Positions 26,624 to 36,767 of a stretch of 64,000 nucleotides of DNA are shown here, piece after piece; position 1 is the stretch's first letter, and every line of letters begins with the position of its first letter. Source of the DNA: Verrucomicrobium spinosum DSM 4136 = JCM 18804. Lineage in GTDB: Bacteria > Verrucomicrobiota > Verrucomicrobiia > Verrucomicrobiales > Verrucomicrobiaceae. Under the pieces are notes generated by a model, which was given only the letters and a program-made list of their open reading frames with translations, was not told where the DNA came from and did no database searches. The stretch is taken from contig NZ_ABIZ01000001.1 of assembly GCF_000172155.1 (NCBI RefSeq), positions 7,597,105 through 7,661,104 of the forward strand. The letters run 5' to 3'. A program made the translations under genes and the position numbers.

Positions 26624-29600
26624 TCAGGGAGCGAAGGTCTTCTTTGAAATAACACGGAAGCCGTAATAATCATCCAGCGCTTGTTCAGGAAGCTCATCCT
26701 TGATGAAGTCTGGCAGTTTCTCGTTATTAGGATCAAGATACCGCTCCAGAAGCACAGAGCCTCGCTGTTCCGCGGAAACAAAATCCACCGCCTCATCCCA
26801 GGTGGCCGCAGCGCTGGAACGGGCTTTCTTCAATGTCTGCACCCGGTAGTGCACCGTGTAGGTGTTCGACTTGGTGGTCAGCCGCGGGTAAAGCTGGTTG
26901 TAGGGCGACTCGCGCATATTGTCTCCCGTCAGCTCGAAACCGTCCATCTGGGTGTTAAGGTTACCGTTCCACCAGGCCACCATGGACTCGTAGTTGGGAG
27001 ATGAGCTGGGCGGACCTCCGGGGCGCGTGTAGTAGGTGCGGTCCGCGAATGGCTGGGGCACAAGGAAGATGTCACAGATCTCCGACGCACTCCTGAAAAT
27101 GTCCCCCTTCGCAAAGCGGCTTCGGATCCCTTTCATCGTCTCCCTGGCGTTGACCTCATACACGGTTTCGAACTTCAACCAGTTGTCGGATGATTTGTAA
27201 CACTCCCTCTTCTGTGTCCCATTGGCACCAGATGCCGTGGCATCTTTTGCCCAAGCGATCTCGGCAGGAAGCGCCGAGATTCGTGAACTGCGCAACACGG
27301 CATGGAGGCCAGTGTTTCTCTCAATATAAGAGAATGGCATGATCTGACTATTCAGATTGATCTTGCCCGCCGTGGATCCCGGCTCGCTGATGGCATAAGG
27401 CTCCACCACAGGCATCCAGAAGAAGTCGAGAAGAAGGTGGTCATGGGGGGGGCGGAATCCAAAGTGGTCCCCTGGCTTCGGCTCCTCAAGAGAGGGAGTC
27501 TCGCGAGAAGGCGGATTGGGGCAGAAAAGCAGCGTCTGCCAGGGTGCGGGGGCAGGGATGCCCCCCGGAGGATCGGCATGGATCACAGAAGGGAGCGAGC
27601 CGAAGGCTACCGCCGAGCAGATCTGGCGGTTGGGAGAGTAAAACCGACCCGTTGTTTCCTCCGTAAAGCCATTCCTTGAGAAATAACCATTTTGAACCTT
27701 TGTAGTATTCCCCGTGACCCCAGCGTCATCGATCTTGTTGATGTACGGGCCATCCTCGGTCCTTCCAGTGCCCGTGTCCCAATCCCCTGGCTTTCCATCC
27801 ACATTGTACGCGCCGTCCAGCTTTCCAGGAGTCGCAGGTTGGCAGTCCTGCCAGTACTTGACATCCCGGAGCAGACCATAGGACTTCAACACCTGTCTGC
27901 GGGGTCCTATCTCATACCCTGCTATCTTCCACGCATGCTGCCTCCCATGAGTGTAGTAATTCACGTCGTGGCTGCGACCGTAGTGGCCATCGAAGGTTGT
28001 CCCGGCGTGCCTCAGGGACTGCGCCTCTTCCACCGCAGAATCGGCGTAGTCTTCGTGGGGAGAGAAGTACTCCTTCGGCACCTCTTTGAGGGCGCAGAGC
28101 AGGCGGTAGTCTCCTTTAATCGGGCTGGACGAGCCTGAGATGACCGAACGCACCGTGTCCCCGTAGCAGATGATGTTGTTGAGGATGTCTCTAGTATGCA
28201 ACCGATTCTGCAGGCTCATCCTCTGGGTGGCCGTGGCCCAGTCGGCGTTGGAGGTCATGCTGGCCTTCATTCGCACCGTCGGCATGGGCCACGGTCCGGC
28301 GGAGGGAAAGTCCAGTCTGACAGTCTGCACCAGGGTGGCTGCACTGAACGACCCCGCAGGGCCCGCACCTGTGTGAATCTCAATGGAGAGGGGTCCTCCC
28401 TCAAATTGGAGGGCATCGTCAGTGGAGACGTCCACCTCCCTGCTGGCGAACGGGAAAGAGTTGGTCTCGTCGGCCCCCACTCCGCCCGGGACAACGTTCT
28501 TCATGACGTCTTCGGGTTTACTTCCCTTACGAGCCTTGAAGAATTGCGAGTTGAGCGAAGTGTAAGCTGTGGCATGTCCGCCGTCGCCAGTATCACCTGC
28601 CGGCACCCAGACCCGGTTTACAGGACTGGCGTGAAAGCCAAGATCCTTGCCATTCACCTTCCATCTCTCCAATCCCAGCACCCGATAGCGCACATTGGGG
28701 CTACGCGGAGGCATGCCCACCGTAGGGATGAAAGGCTGCAGGACAAGAAACGCCATCACGCTTGTGGTTTTGTCAGACACGTCCAAGGGAGCCGCCACAT
28801 CCTTGGGTATTTTGCCGCCAGTCCCCGTCCCGTCATCGACCATCTCCGCTTGCGTAGCCATGAAAACCACGGCCGCCTCTACAATTGAAGGATACTGACC
28901 GAATGCCTTGAGCGTTTGTGGATAGGCTTCCGTAGGAGTACCACTCGCGGTCACCGGCACCGCTGTCGATTCAGCCAGAAACTCAGGATTGAGCTTCGTG
29001 TAGGCCCGGGGCGGCAGGTAGTGGTATTTGGGTGTTTCGTAAGGGTTGTACGCATTCACCCCCCACCGGATGAAGTCGAACATGTTCAACAAGATCTGGT
29101 TGCGGTTCAGGCTGCCATACTTGTCGTCAAACGTGGCACTGCCAAATCCCGGCGCAGCTTTCTTGGTCAGTCGTTGCAGATAACTGAGCTGTTCCTGGTT
29201 CCGGGCAATTTGAAAGTCTGCTGTCTGACTTTGGGACGATCCTTGTTTGTCTGTATGGTTCTCCCACGTGGACGCTCTCTGGAAGCCACCTTCTTTGCCA
29301 GCCATGCTGGCACAAAAGTTGAGCAAATTGTCTTTGGCCGTGCGCTTGGCCTTGTCCGCCTGCACGGGCCACAGGGAGATGCGCGGGCGGTTGTAGAGAT
29401 TGACCTCCGGGGCACGGCTGTGGGCTGTGAGGAAGAAACGACTGGCCTCCAGCTCACCACTGTCAATAACGCCCCCGGCTGCATTGGGTTGCCTCACCCC
29501 CTGACTGTCGAGCGTTGATCCGTAGAAGAATTCATCCACCGTGCTGAAGAGTCTCTCGCGCTTAAACGGAATGCCTGTCGCAGATTTAGGCTCCTCCGTG

Positions 29601-30688
29601 CCCCCGCGGGAGCCCTCGCCGGGGGCGCCAAGCTGAAGTCTGGGAGTCAAAGCGTAGAGCTTCCCCAGCCATGCTGTGTAGCTCTCCTTGTTGGCCACCA
29701 TCCCGGAAGCGATGACCTGGGGATACTGATACTCATAAGACTCGTCAAACGCCTGGAAAACCACCCCCAGACTCGTCATGGCTGGATGGCCGGGATATCT
29801 CTGAAACTCATTTTGCGCAGGAGGGAAGTAGGCAAAATTCCGATCCGACCAGCTTGAGGATCGAGGCACGTCCCAACCCGTCCCTTCGCCCGCCGTGTTG
29901 ATGTTGACCTTGCAGCTTTCATCATCAGTCCAAAACGCAATCCGGCTGACTATGGGATTGCTGGCCGTAACTTCCGCGGCATTGAAGACCGCCTTGCCCC
30001 CCTCTCCTTCAGCGGGCACCACGATGCGCCCGTCCTGCAGCACATAGAGCCAGCGCACGGGCATGGGAAGAGGCTGCTGCGGAGTCACCCCCGGCACTGA
30101 CGCAGACGCGGAAAGGCTAAAGCCATCCATCTTGCTGACGGCCGGATCCCCCACCCCGCCCAGCAAGCTGTGATCGACGATGGGGTAGCGGTATTCCACC
30201 GTCCCGCTCCCGCTGAGTTTAGCCACCGGCTCATTGAGATCAACGAACTGGGCAGGCAGTTCCCTCCACTGAGCCAGACTCTCGACCTCTTTAAGAGCAT
30301 CGAAGGTGTCACCCGCTTGAACCATTTTCTCTGCCGAGTACAACCGCCACACAGATTGCAGATCGGACCGTCCAGGGATGGAGCCCGCCTGGTTCCCGAA
30401 GACACGGATCATTCCCGGCTGGGACGCCCAGGTCTTGGCCATGCCCAACTCCGTCGTGGCCTGCCTGATCTGGCCCATGACGATACTGACCGGCATGTCT
30501 GTGAGCTGACGCACCTGGACAATCTGGCTGAAGCCAGCCGACGCCCTGGATTCTGACGAGCCCATGGACAACATCGCCAGCACAAGCCCCATCAGCAGCG
30601 TGACAATGACCAGCACCAACACCAACGCCATGCCGGCCTGGCGGCGGATCCATCTGGACGACCGCTTGTTTCTGGGATAGTTGCTCAT
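26624..30688 (-). CDS. Verru_Chthon cassette protein A
   Basis: This protein of about 1354 residues has an N-terminal PilX-like membrane anchor (GMALVLVLVIVTLLMGLVLA) followed by a very long secreted part. It contains features I know from Verru_Chthon cassette protein A: PVRWLYVLQDGRIVVP, IAFWTDDESCKVNINTAGEG and FAYFPPAQNEFQRYPGHPAM. The ATG at 30688 is preferred because AGGTG precedes it; the frame extends seven codons further. The other cassette genes (B, C, D) lie 8-14 kb away, at 16.2-18.1 kb, so the cassette is split. It diverges from the PEP-CTERM autotransporter-repeat gene. The biochemical function is not known. Confidence 0.88.
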   Translation of the reverse strand: MSNYPRNKRSSRWIRRQAGMALVLVLVIVTLLMGLVLAMLSMGSSESRASAGFSQIVQVRQLTDMPVSIVMGQIRQATTELGMAKTWASQPGMIRVFGNQAGSIPGRSDLQSVWRLYSAEKMVQAGDTFDALKEVESLAQWRELPAQFVDLNEPVAKLSGSGTVEYRYPIVDHSLLGGVGDPAVSKMDGFSLSASASVPGVTPQQPLPMPVRWLYVLQDGRIVVPAEGEGGKAVFNAAEVTASNPIVSRIAFWTDDESCKVNINTAGEGTGWDVPRSSSWSDRNFAYFPPAQNEFQRYPGHPAMTSLGVVFQAFDESYEYQYPQVIASGMVANKESYTAWLGKLYALTPRLQLGAPGEGSRGGTEEPKSATGIPFKRERLFSTVDEFFYGSTLDSQGVRQPNAAGGVIDSGELEASRFFLTAHSRAPEVNLYNRPRISLWPVQADKAKRTAKDNLLNFCASMAGKEGGFQRASTWENHTDKQGSSQSQTADFQIARNQEQLSYLQRLTKKAAPGFGSATFDDKYGSLNRNQILLNMFDFIRWGVNAYNPYETPKYHYLPPRAYTKLNPEFLAESTAVPVTASGTPTEAYPQTLKAFGQYPSIVEAAVVFMATQAEMVDDGTGTGGKIPKDVAAPLDVSDKTTSVMAFLVLQPFIPTVGMPPRSPNVRYRVLGLERWKVNGKDLGFHASPVNRVWVPAGDTGDGGHATAYTSLNSQFFKARKGSKPEDVMKNVVPGGVGADETNSFPFASREVDVSTDDALQFEGGPLSIEIHTGAGPAGSFSAATLVQTVRLDFPSAGPWPMPTVRMKASMTSNADWATATQRMSLQNRLHTRDILNNIICYGDTVRSVISGSSSPIKGDYRLLCALKEVPKEYFSPHEDYADSAVEEAQSLRHAGTTFDGHYGRSHDVNYYTHGRQHAWKIAGYEIGPRRQVLKSYGLLRDVKYWQDCQPATPGKLDGAYNVDGKPGDWDTGTGRTEDGPYINKIDDAGVTGNTTKVQNGYFSRNGFTEETTGRFYSPNRQICSAVAFGSLPSVIHADPPGGIPAPAPWQTLLFCPNPPSRETPSLEEPKPGDHFGFRPPHDHLLLDFFWMPVVEPYAISEPGSTAGKINLNSQIMPFSYIERNTGLHAVLRSSRISALPAEIAWAKDATASGANGTQKRECYKSSDNWLKFETVYEVNARETMKGIRSRFAKGDIFRSASEICDIFLVPQPFADRTYYTRPGGPPSSSPNYESMVAWWNGNLNTQMDGFELTGDNMRESPYNQLYPRLTTKSNTYTVHYRVQTLKKARSSAAATWDEAVDFVSAEQRGSVLLERYLDPNNEKLPDFIKDELPEQALDDYYGFRVISKKTFAP

Positions 30689-31320
30689 AGCACCTGTAAG
30701 TTGGGGCATAAGTACACACGGTCGCGGGCCACTATCTCTGCTGATCAGGAGTGAAAAGGATGCGGATCTGCAGAAAGAGCGGGCCCATCACCCTCCCTTC
30801 ATAGTGCAAATCACAGCCTAAGGTCCAACGATCCGCAGGAGATATCATTGGCTGCAGCCCCAAGGCCCTGGAGAGGCACCCCAGTTCTTTGCTGACTGCA
30901 TCCGTCGTCAGAGTGCCTGCCCCAGGGCAGAAGTGGATGACGAATTGCGGTTAAGTCATGAATTATTGCGCCTACATTGTATTGCCTCAGCCATCACTTT
31001 GGCAAGATGTGTCCGGGGTGCGTTTGGGCAACTGTAACCACCGGACCCAGTGGCGCTGCCAACTTGAGAACAACCATCCGAGGTGGTTGGCACGACGGCG
31101 CTCTAACGACCTGCGCTTGTTTCTTGCTTTCCACGGATCCAACAACTTCGCTAATGCAAGCTTCCGACAGCCCTGGTCGGATCCAGTTATAAGCCATTGT
31201 ACTTTTCTGCTTCAGTGCAGCGCAATACCACCAGGCAAATGGCGCGGAACATCATGGCCACCGCTTCATCGCCCGTGACATTCGGAGTCGTTTTATCCGT
31301 CAACGAACCCGACTCCCGTC
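30689..31320. other. Divergent intergenic region
   Basis: These 632 bp separate cassette protein A (minus) from the autotransporter-repeat gene (plus). I see no convincing gene or repeat. Both promoters and any shared operator should be here. Confidence 0.4.
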
Positions 31321-34300
31321 ATGATCCGCGATTTCAACTGGTACAAACATCTCTCTCGGGGCTGCGGTGTGATCGCAGCCTTCTGCATGGCATTGCCTTC
31401 GGCCCATGGTGATACGATCATAAAGGCCGACAATGCCGACGCGTTAAATCTTGGAACAAGCTGGAGCGGGGGGCTTGTACCGGGGACCAATGATGTCGCC
31501 CAGTGGGACAGCAGCGTCACGGGCGTCAATACCGTGAACCTTGGGGCAGACGCAGGCTGGCGGGGGCTGTCCGTGCTCAATCCTGGAGGAGCCGTTGAAA
31601 TAAGCGGTGCCAACACCCTGACGCTGGGAGCTTCCGGCATCGACATGAGCAGTGCCGCCGTTGATCTCACCCTCAGTTCGGGGCTCTCGCTGTTGGGCAA
31701 CACCCAGCAATCTTGGAAAGTGGCGGCGGGCAGGACCCTTAACCTGCATACCGGCGTCTTCACTCGCAACACGGGCGCGGTCTTGAATGTACAGGGTGAC
31801 GGTACCGTCTCGACAACCAACATTCTGAATGGTGCCACGGGCATCATCGGGGCATGGGCCACCATCGGCACAGGCGCATCCACCCGCTATGCGACCGTCA
31901 ACAGCGGAAACATCATCGCATACACAGGAACGGCGGCAGCAACGGCCGCCAACGTCACCAGCACTGCCGGCACGGAAAACTACGAACTGGCCGCAGCGGG
32001 AGCATTCGGGGCGGGGGCCTCCTTCAACACCCTGCGCTACACTGGCGCTACGGGCACCGTCACGAACCCAACTACGACCAATGGGATTATGAACGTGGGC
32101 GGCGGCACCCTGACGATGGCGAACACCGTCAACGTCGGCTCCACCAATGAACTGGTGGTCAATACGGCCAACGGCAATGTCACGGTGACCTACAACATCA
32201 GCAACAAGGCTGGAGACACTTCGCGCCTGATCAAAACCGGAGCGGGCACGCTTACCATGTCCATCCCCACGGGGGGCGGTCCCGCCACCTCCGCCATTTA
32301 CAGCGGCGGCACTCACCTTTTGGAAGGGACGATTGAGGTCACCACGTCACGAGGCCTGGGCGACGCCACCACCGCCACTGTATTCGTGGCAGAGGGGACC
32401 ACGCTGAAGCTCATTGGCGGCCTCAATCTCACCGTGGGGGACATTAGCGGCTCAGGGACGATCAACGTCATGCTAGGGGCCGGCGGTGCCACCACCACCT
32501 TTACCAGAAGCAATCTGAGCGGATTCACCGGCATTCTGAACATTGGTGATGGCACCGCAGGGGGCAAATTTCAGCTTAGTGCGACTACCGGCGGCACCTC
32601 AGCTTCAGCGATCAACGTCGCCCAGAATGGGACCCTCTACGTAAGCGGCGGCATCACGGTGAACAGGGCGCTCACGCTCGGCGGTGGTGATACCGGAGAG
32701 TCGCTTGGGCAACTGCGCCTGGAAAACAACAGCATCTACGCCGGAAACATCACGCTGGCCGGAGACATCTCCGGAGCAGGCGACGGGTTCTTCAACGGCG
32801 GCTTCATCACGGGGAACATTGGCGAGTCCGGCGGGGTGCGCACGCTTTCGAAGATAACAAGCGGAACGCTAACCCTCAGTGGTGCCAACACGTACAGCGG
32901 TGCCACATCGGTCCTCGGCGGCACCCTGGCCCTCACCGCCAACCTGGGCAATGCGGGTGGAGCCAGCGATGTGCTGGGCATCTCCTCCAACGCAGCCTCT
33001 AACCTTCTGCTTGCCAATGGTACGACTCTGAGCTGGACCGGCACATCCGCGGCCAGCACAGACCGCTTGTTCACCATCAACGGCAGCGCTGTCGGACACG
33101 GGGCCACAATCTCGGCCAACGGCACCACCACCGCAGCAATCCTCACGTTCACCAACACGGGCTCTCTTGCCTATGGAGCGGCCGACCAAACCCGCACGCT
33201 GACACTGCGGGGCACCAACACCGGCAACAATACGCTGGCCGTGGCGATCCTGGACAACGGCACTGGGCTGGTAGGCGTGACCAAGCTGGACTCTGGCACC
33301 TGGGTGCTGACCGGCAACAGCAGCTACAAAGGCATCACCCTTCTCACCGCAGGAACGCTCAGCGTTTCTACAAGTGCCAACCTGGGGGATGCCAGCAACA
33401 CTTTCACGTTTGATGGAGGCACACTGCGGGTCACGGGAACCGGGCTGGCGGATCTCGCCAGCCGCACGGTCAGCTACGGCACAAACAAGCTGGTCGCGAT
33501 AGAGGTCGTCGATAGCTCCCACACCTTCACCTTCAGCCAGGCACTGACACAGGGCTCCGGTGGCTTTACCAAATCAGGAGCCGGACGCGTGGATCTCACG
33601 AACTCAGGAAATAACTACACCGGGGTCACGGACATTGCGGACGGCACGCTCCGCCTCAGAGGTGCCGGGCTCCTCAGCGCGAGCAGTGCCCTGCGGCTGA
33701 GCGGAGCGAATGCCATCCTCGACCTGAATGGGACGAACCAGACAGTAAAAGGCTTTTCCGGCACAAGCAGCAGCACGGCGAAGATTGTGAACAATTCCGG
33801 CAGCGGCACCTCCACCATCACCATCGGCACCGGGGCGGCGAACGGAACTTATGCGGGGCAGATATTGGATAACGACGGAGTCAGCACTGGCGGCAAGGTC
33901 GCCGTCATTCACGATGCGGCGGGCATCACCACCCAACTCACCCCTACCGTCTCCAACACTTACAGCGGCGGCACCACCGTGAAGCAAGGCACGCTCCAGG
34001 GCAATGACGTGACCGCCTACAGCGGCGCTACGACGACCGCAGCGATCAACCCCTTTGGCTCTGGCAAAATCACTCTGGCAGGAGGGACGCTGAACCTTCG
34101 CATGGGCGCGGGTGCGGATACCACGGCTCAAATCCTCACCTTGGGAAATGACATGGACGTCACAGCCGCCTCCACGCTGAATTACACCAGGCAAGGTGGC
34201 ACCACTGCGAACAAAACGCTCGCTTTTGGGCATCTCAACCTGGGGGCGTTCACACTTACCACCGTAGGAGGAAACGGTTACGTCGTGAGTTTTTCCTCGG

Positions 34301-36066
34301 CCACGCTCACGGGCAATGGGACCATCGGCGGAAACTCGCAAGCGCCCATGATCCTTGGAGCCATTGGCGAGTCCGGCGGCTCGTACTCCCTCACTCTTAA
34401 CAAGACGGGTGGAGGTGCAGGCACCCCCATCACCTTGACATCCGCCAGTACCTACACGGGCGGCACCAATTTAACGGGTGTGGCGGTGACCTTGCAGGAC
34501 AAGGCAGCCTTTGGCACGGGCACCGTCAACGCTGGGGGCGGCACGGCTACTCTTCTGGCTTCCAAGGCCCTGACGGGGTCGGACAAAATTGCCAACAACT
34601 TCACCAATACCGCAGGAACCTTCGCCATTGGCGGCAGCAATGACATGGAATTTAGCGGGACATGGAACACGGCATCCAATCGCACCACTAACGTCACCAA
34701 CACCGCAAAGACGATCTTCTCTGGCGCGGGTTCATCGGTGGGGATTCTCGGAGTGAGCACCGGCACCGGTTCTATCGAACTGGCCACCGATGTGAGCGCC
34801 GTCCAAATCAACGGGACCGGTGGCACGATCAATGCAACAGGGGGTGCCAAGCTCAAGATGAACGCCAATGCCGGCGACATAGGAACCAGCGGTGTTCTTA
34901 CCATCAATGCAGAGATCGCCAATGGCACGTCCAACAGCATTGACTTCTGGAATAGCGGCGGAGGGACCGTCATTCTTCGCGGAGCAAACACTTGGACCGG
35001 TGTCACAAACATTCAAGGTGCCATCGTCGATGTCGTCTCGCTTAACAGCGTGGTTGGAGGCACGGCAAGCAGCAGCCTTGGGGCTCCCGTTTCAGTATCC
35101 GCAGGCACCATCAGCATCGGCTCGGCAACCCTCAATACCACCCTCAAGTACAGTGGTACTGGTGAGACAACGGACCGGGTGGTCAATCTGCTCTTAGGCA
35201 ACGCCACCATTGAACATGCGGGCACAGGGCTCCTTAAGTTTACCAGCGGCTTTACTGCCACCGGCGGCGGAGAAAAGACCTTCACGCTGTCAGGCTCTTC
35301 CACGGGCGTCGGCGAGATTGCAGGTGCGATTGTTGACAACAGCACCATCAACAAAACCAATGTGAACGTGACGGGGCTCGCGACCTGGGTGCTCTCAGGA
35401 AACAACAGCTACACGGGGACAACCACGGTATCCGGGCGCATGCTGCAAGTAGGCCGACTGGGCTTCGGGGGGAGGACGGGCAGCGGTGCCGTGACCATCC
35501 AGTCCGGCGGCGCAATCTCAGGCACGGGTCTTGTCAATGGCGCGACCTTCACTGCGGAGAGCGGCTCCACCATTTACGCAGGTGACGGCACCGCCCAAAG
35601 CGATTATGGCACCCTGTCCTTCGAGGCCAAGACAGGCCCTGGTTACTTCGACTTCAAATCAGGCAGCAAGGTGATCCTTGGCATCAACCCCGGAGGCTTG
35701 GGAGACATGCTTGACTTCTCCAGCGTCTCCGATGGAACACTCATTTTCGATGGCGATCTCACCGTCACGGCAGAATCCTACTTGCCCGCCGCGGAGACCA
35801 CCTTTGATCTCCTGGATTGGACCGGCATGAGCACGACCACCTTCAACTCCCGGTACTACGCCGCCTCTTACAGCGGCTTCCTGTTTGGAAATGGAGATGA
35901 CAACCTTGGCTTTGACCTGCCAGACATCGCAGGCAGTGGCTATGCCTGGGACATCAGCCAGTTCGCCATCGATGGCACGATCTCGGCAGTAGCCATCCCA
36001 GAGCCCTCGCGGGCACTCTTGCTGCTCCTCGGGATGCTGGCATTCGCCGTGAAGCGCCGCAGGTAA
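31321..36066 (+). CDS. Autotransporter-repeat protein with PEP-CTERM anchor
   Basis: The 1581-residue protein has a signal peptide (GCGVIAAFCMALPSAHG). A long Gly/Thr/Ser/Asn-rich beta region follows, with at least seven autotransporter-associated beta-strand repeats of the form LSGANTYSGATSVLGGTL, LTGNSSYKGITLLTAGTLSV, NTYSGGTTVKQGTL and LSGNNSYTGTTTVSG. The C-terminus is a PEP-CTERM sorting signal: PEPSRALLLLLGMLAFAVKR, that is the PEP motif, one helix and a basic tail. There is no outer-membrane beta-barrel domain. The signal implies processing by an exosortase (not in the window) and surface or matrix display. Codon use is typical of the window apart from the amino-acid bias. Confidence 0.92.
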   Translation: MIRDFNWYKHLSRGCGVIAAFCMALPSAHGDTIIKADNADALNLGTSWSGGLVPGTNDVAQWDSSVTGVNTVNLGADAGWRGLSVLNPGGAVEISGANTLTLGASGIDMSSAAVDLTLSSGLSLLGNTQQSWKVAAGRTLNLHTGVFTRNTGAVLNVQGDGTVSTTNILNGATGIIGAWATIGTGASTRYATVNSGNIIAYTGTAAATAANVTSTAGTENYELAAAGAFGAGASFNTLRYTGATGTVTNPTTTNGIMNVGGGTLTMANTVNVGSTNELVVNTANGNVTVTYNISNKAGDTSRLIKTGAGTLTMSIPTGGGPATSAIYSGGTHLLEGTIEVTTSRGLGDATTATVFVAEGTTLKLIGGLNLTVGDISGSGTINVMLGAGGATTTFTRSNLSGFTGILNIGDGTAGGKFQLSATTGGTSASAINVAQNGTLYVSGGITVNRALTLGGGDTGESLGQLRLENNSIYAGNITLAGDISGAGDGFFNGGFITGNIGESGGVRTLSKITSGTLTLSGANTYSGATSVLGGTLALTANLGNAGGASDVLGISSNAASNLLLANGTTLSWTGTSAASTDRLFTINGSAVGHGATISANGTTTAAILTFTNTGSLAYGAADQTRTLTLRGTNTGNNTLAVAILDNGTGLVGVTKLDSGTWVLTGNSSYKGITLLTAGTLSVSTSANLGDASNTFTFDGGTLRVTGTGLADLASRTVSYGTNKLVAIEVVDSSHTFTFSQALTQGSGGFTKSGAGRVDLTNSGNNYTGVTDIADGTLRLRGAGLLSASSALRLSGANAILDLNGTNQTVKGFSGTSSSTAKIVNNSGSGTSTITIGTGAANGTYAGQILDNDGVSTGGKVAVIHDAAGITTQLTPTVSNTYSGGTTVKQGTLQGNDVTAYSGATTTAAINPFGSGKITLAGGTLNLRMGAGADTTAQILTLGNDMDVTAASTLNYTRQGGTTANKTLAFGHLNLGAFTLTTVGGNGYVVSFSSATLTGNGTIGGNSQAPMILGAIGESGGSYSLTLNKTGGGAGTPITLTSASTYTGGTNLTGVAVTLQDKAAFGTGTVNAGGGTATLLASKALTGSDKIANNFTNTAGTFAIGGSNDMEFSGTWNTASNRTTNVTNTAKTIFSGAGSSVGILGVSTGTGSIELATDVSAVQINGTGGTINATGGAKLKMNANAGDIGTSGVLTINAEIANGTSNSIDFWNSGGGTVILRGANTWTGVTNIQGAIVDVVSLNSVVGGTASSSLGAPVSVSAGTISIGSATLNTTLKYSGTGETTDRVVNLLLGNATIEHAGTGLLKFTSGFTATGGGEKTFTLSGSSTGVGEIAGAIVDNSTINKTNVNVTGLATWVLSGNNSYTGTTTVSGRMLQVGRLGFGGRTGSGAVTIQSGGAISGTGLVNGATFTAESGSTIYAGDGTAQSDYGTLSFEAKTGPGYFDFKSGSKVILGINPGGLGDMLDFSSVSDGTLIFDGDLTVTAESYLPAAETTFDLLDWTGMSTTTFNSRYYAASYSGFLFGNGDDNLGFDLPDIAGSGYAWDISQFAIDGTISAVAIPEPSRALLLLLGMLAFAVKRRR

Positions 36067-36115
36067 GTCGGCACTCCTGGCTCACGAGGGACAAACACGA
36101 CCTTCACTTCAAACG

Positions 36116-36158
36116 ACGGGGAAGCTTGCCATGAGGCAACTTCCCCGTTTTCTCTTTT
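36116..36158 (+). terminator. Intrinsic terminator after the PEP-CTERM gene
   Basis: A long stem (ACGGGGAAG plus TTGCC on one side, GGCAA plus CTTCCCCGT on the other, one bulged C, 4-base loop) is followed by TTTTCTCTTTTT. It lies 50 bp after the stop of the autotransporter-repeat gene. Confidence 0.9.
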
Positions 36159-36767
36159 TGTGGATTACTACCGTATGGCCCGGACGCCCGGACTCAGGCC
36201 CTTCCCCAAGCCGCAGTGACGGCGGCAAAAGGAGAATCAGCAAACGCCCAAGAAACCGCTCCAGCAGCCGCCTATGCCCACACCTCACCTGTGAAAAAAT
36301 ACGCTCACCATCACCTTGGGCGGAGCAACCGGGAATTGCATCTTGACCTCACAGGTGAAGGATCGTGAACAGAGGGCATGAAAGCTCTCATTCCAGACAA
36401 GCCCAAGACCGGGTGCAGCAGGAATCTGATATCGGCCTTCAGTGCAAATAAACGGCTCCGCCAGATACTGATGGGCAGTTGCGAGCACGCTGGGGTGAGT
36501 CAGGCATCTGGGCTTTGCGCTTGATGACAAAGCCGGATCTGGGAATTTCACCCTTTCGGGGTCAGGTTTGCTCGCGTCTGCGGCCATTCGGGTTTGGGAA
36601 GCGCCTCCCAGATTCTGAGGCGGCGCTCGCTCAATGACTCCATCCCGCCATGCTCACAGGACCCGCGCAGCATCGCCCGCCCTTGCACCTTGCTCGTGTG
36701 CTTGACTTGCGGGGCGCTGCTGCCCGTCGGTCGAGAAGTGGGCATTCATGTGTGTGGGGCGGAGCTC
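36159..36767. other. Intergenic region, no gene seen
   Basis: About 600 bp downstream of two convergent genes show no recognisable coding sequence. A 10-bp inverted repeat (TCACCTGTGA at 36285-36294 and TCACAGGTGA at 36349-36358) is separated by 54 bp. I see no T-run that would make it a terminator. Confidence 0.35.
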
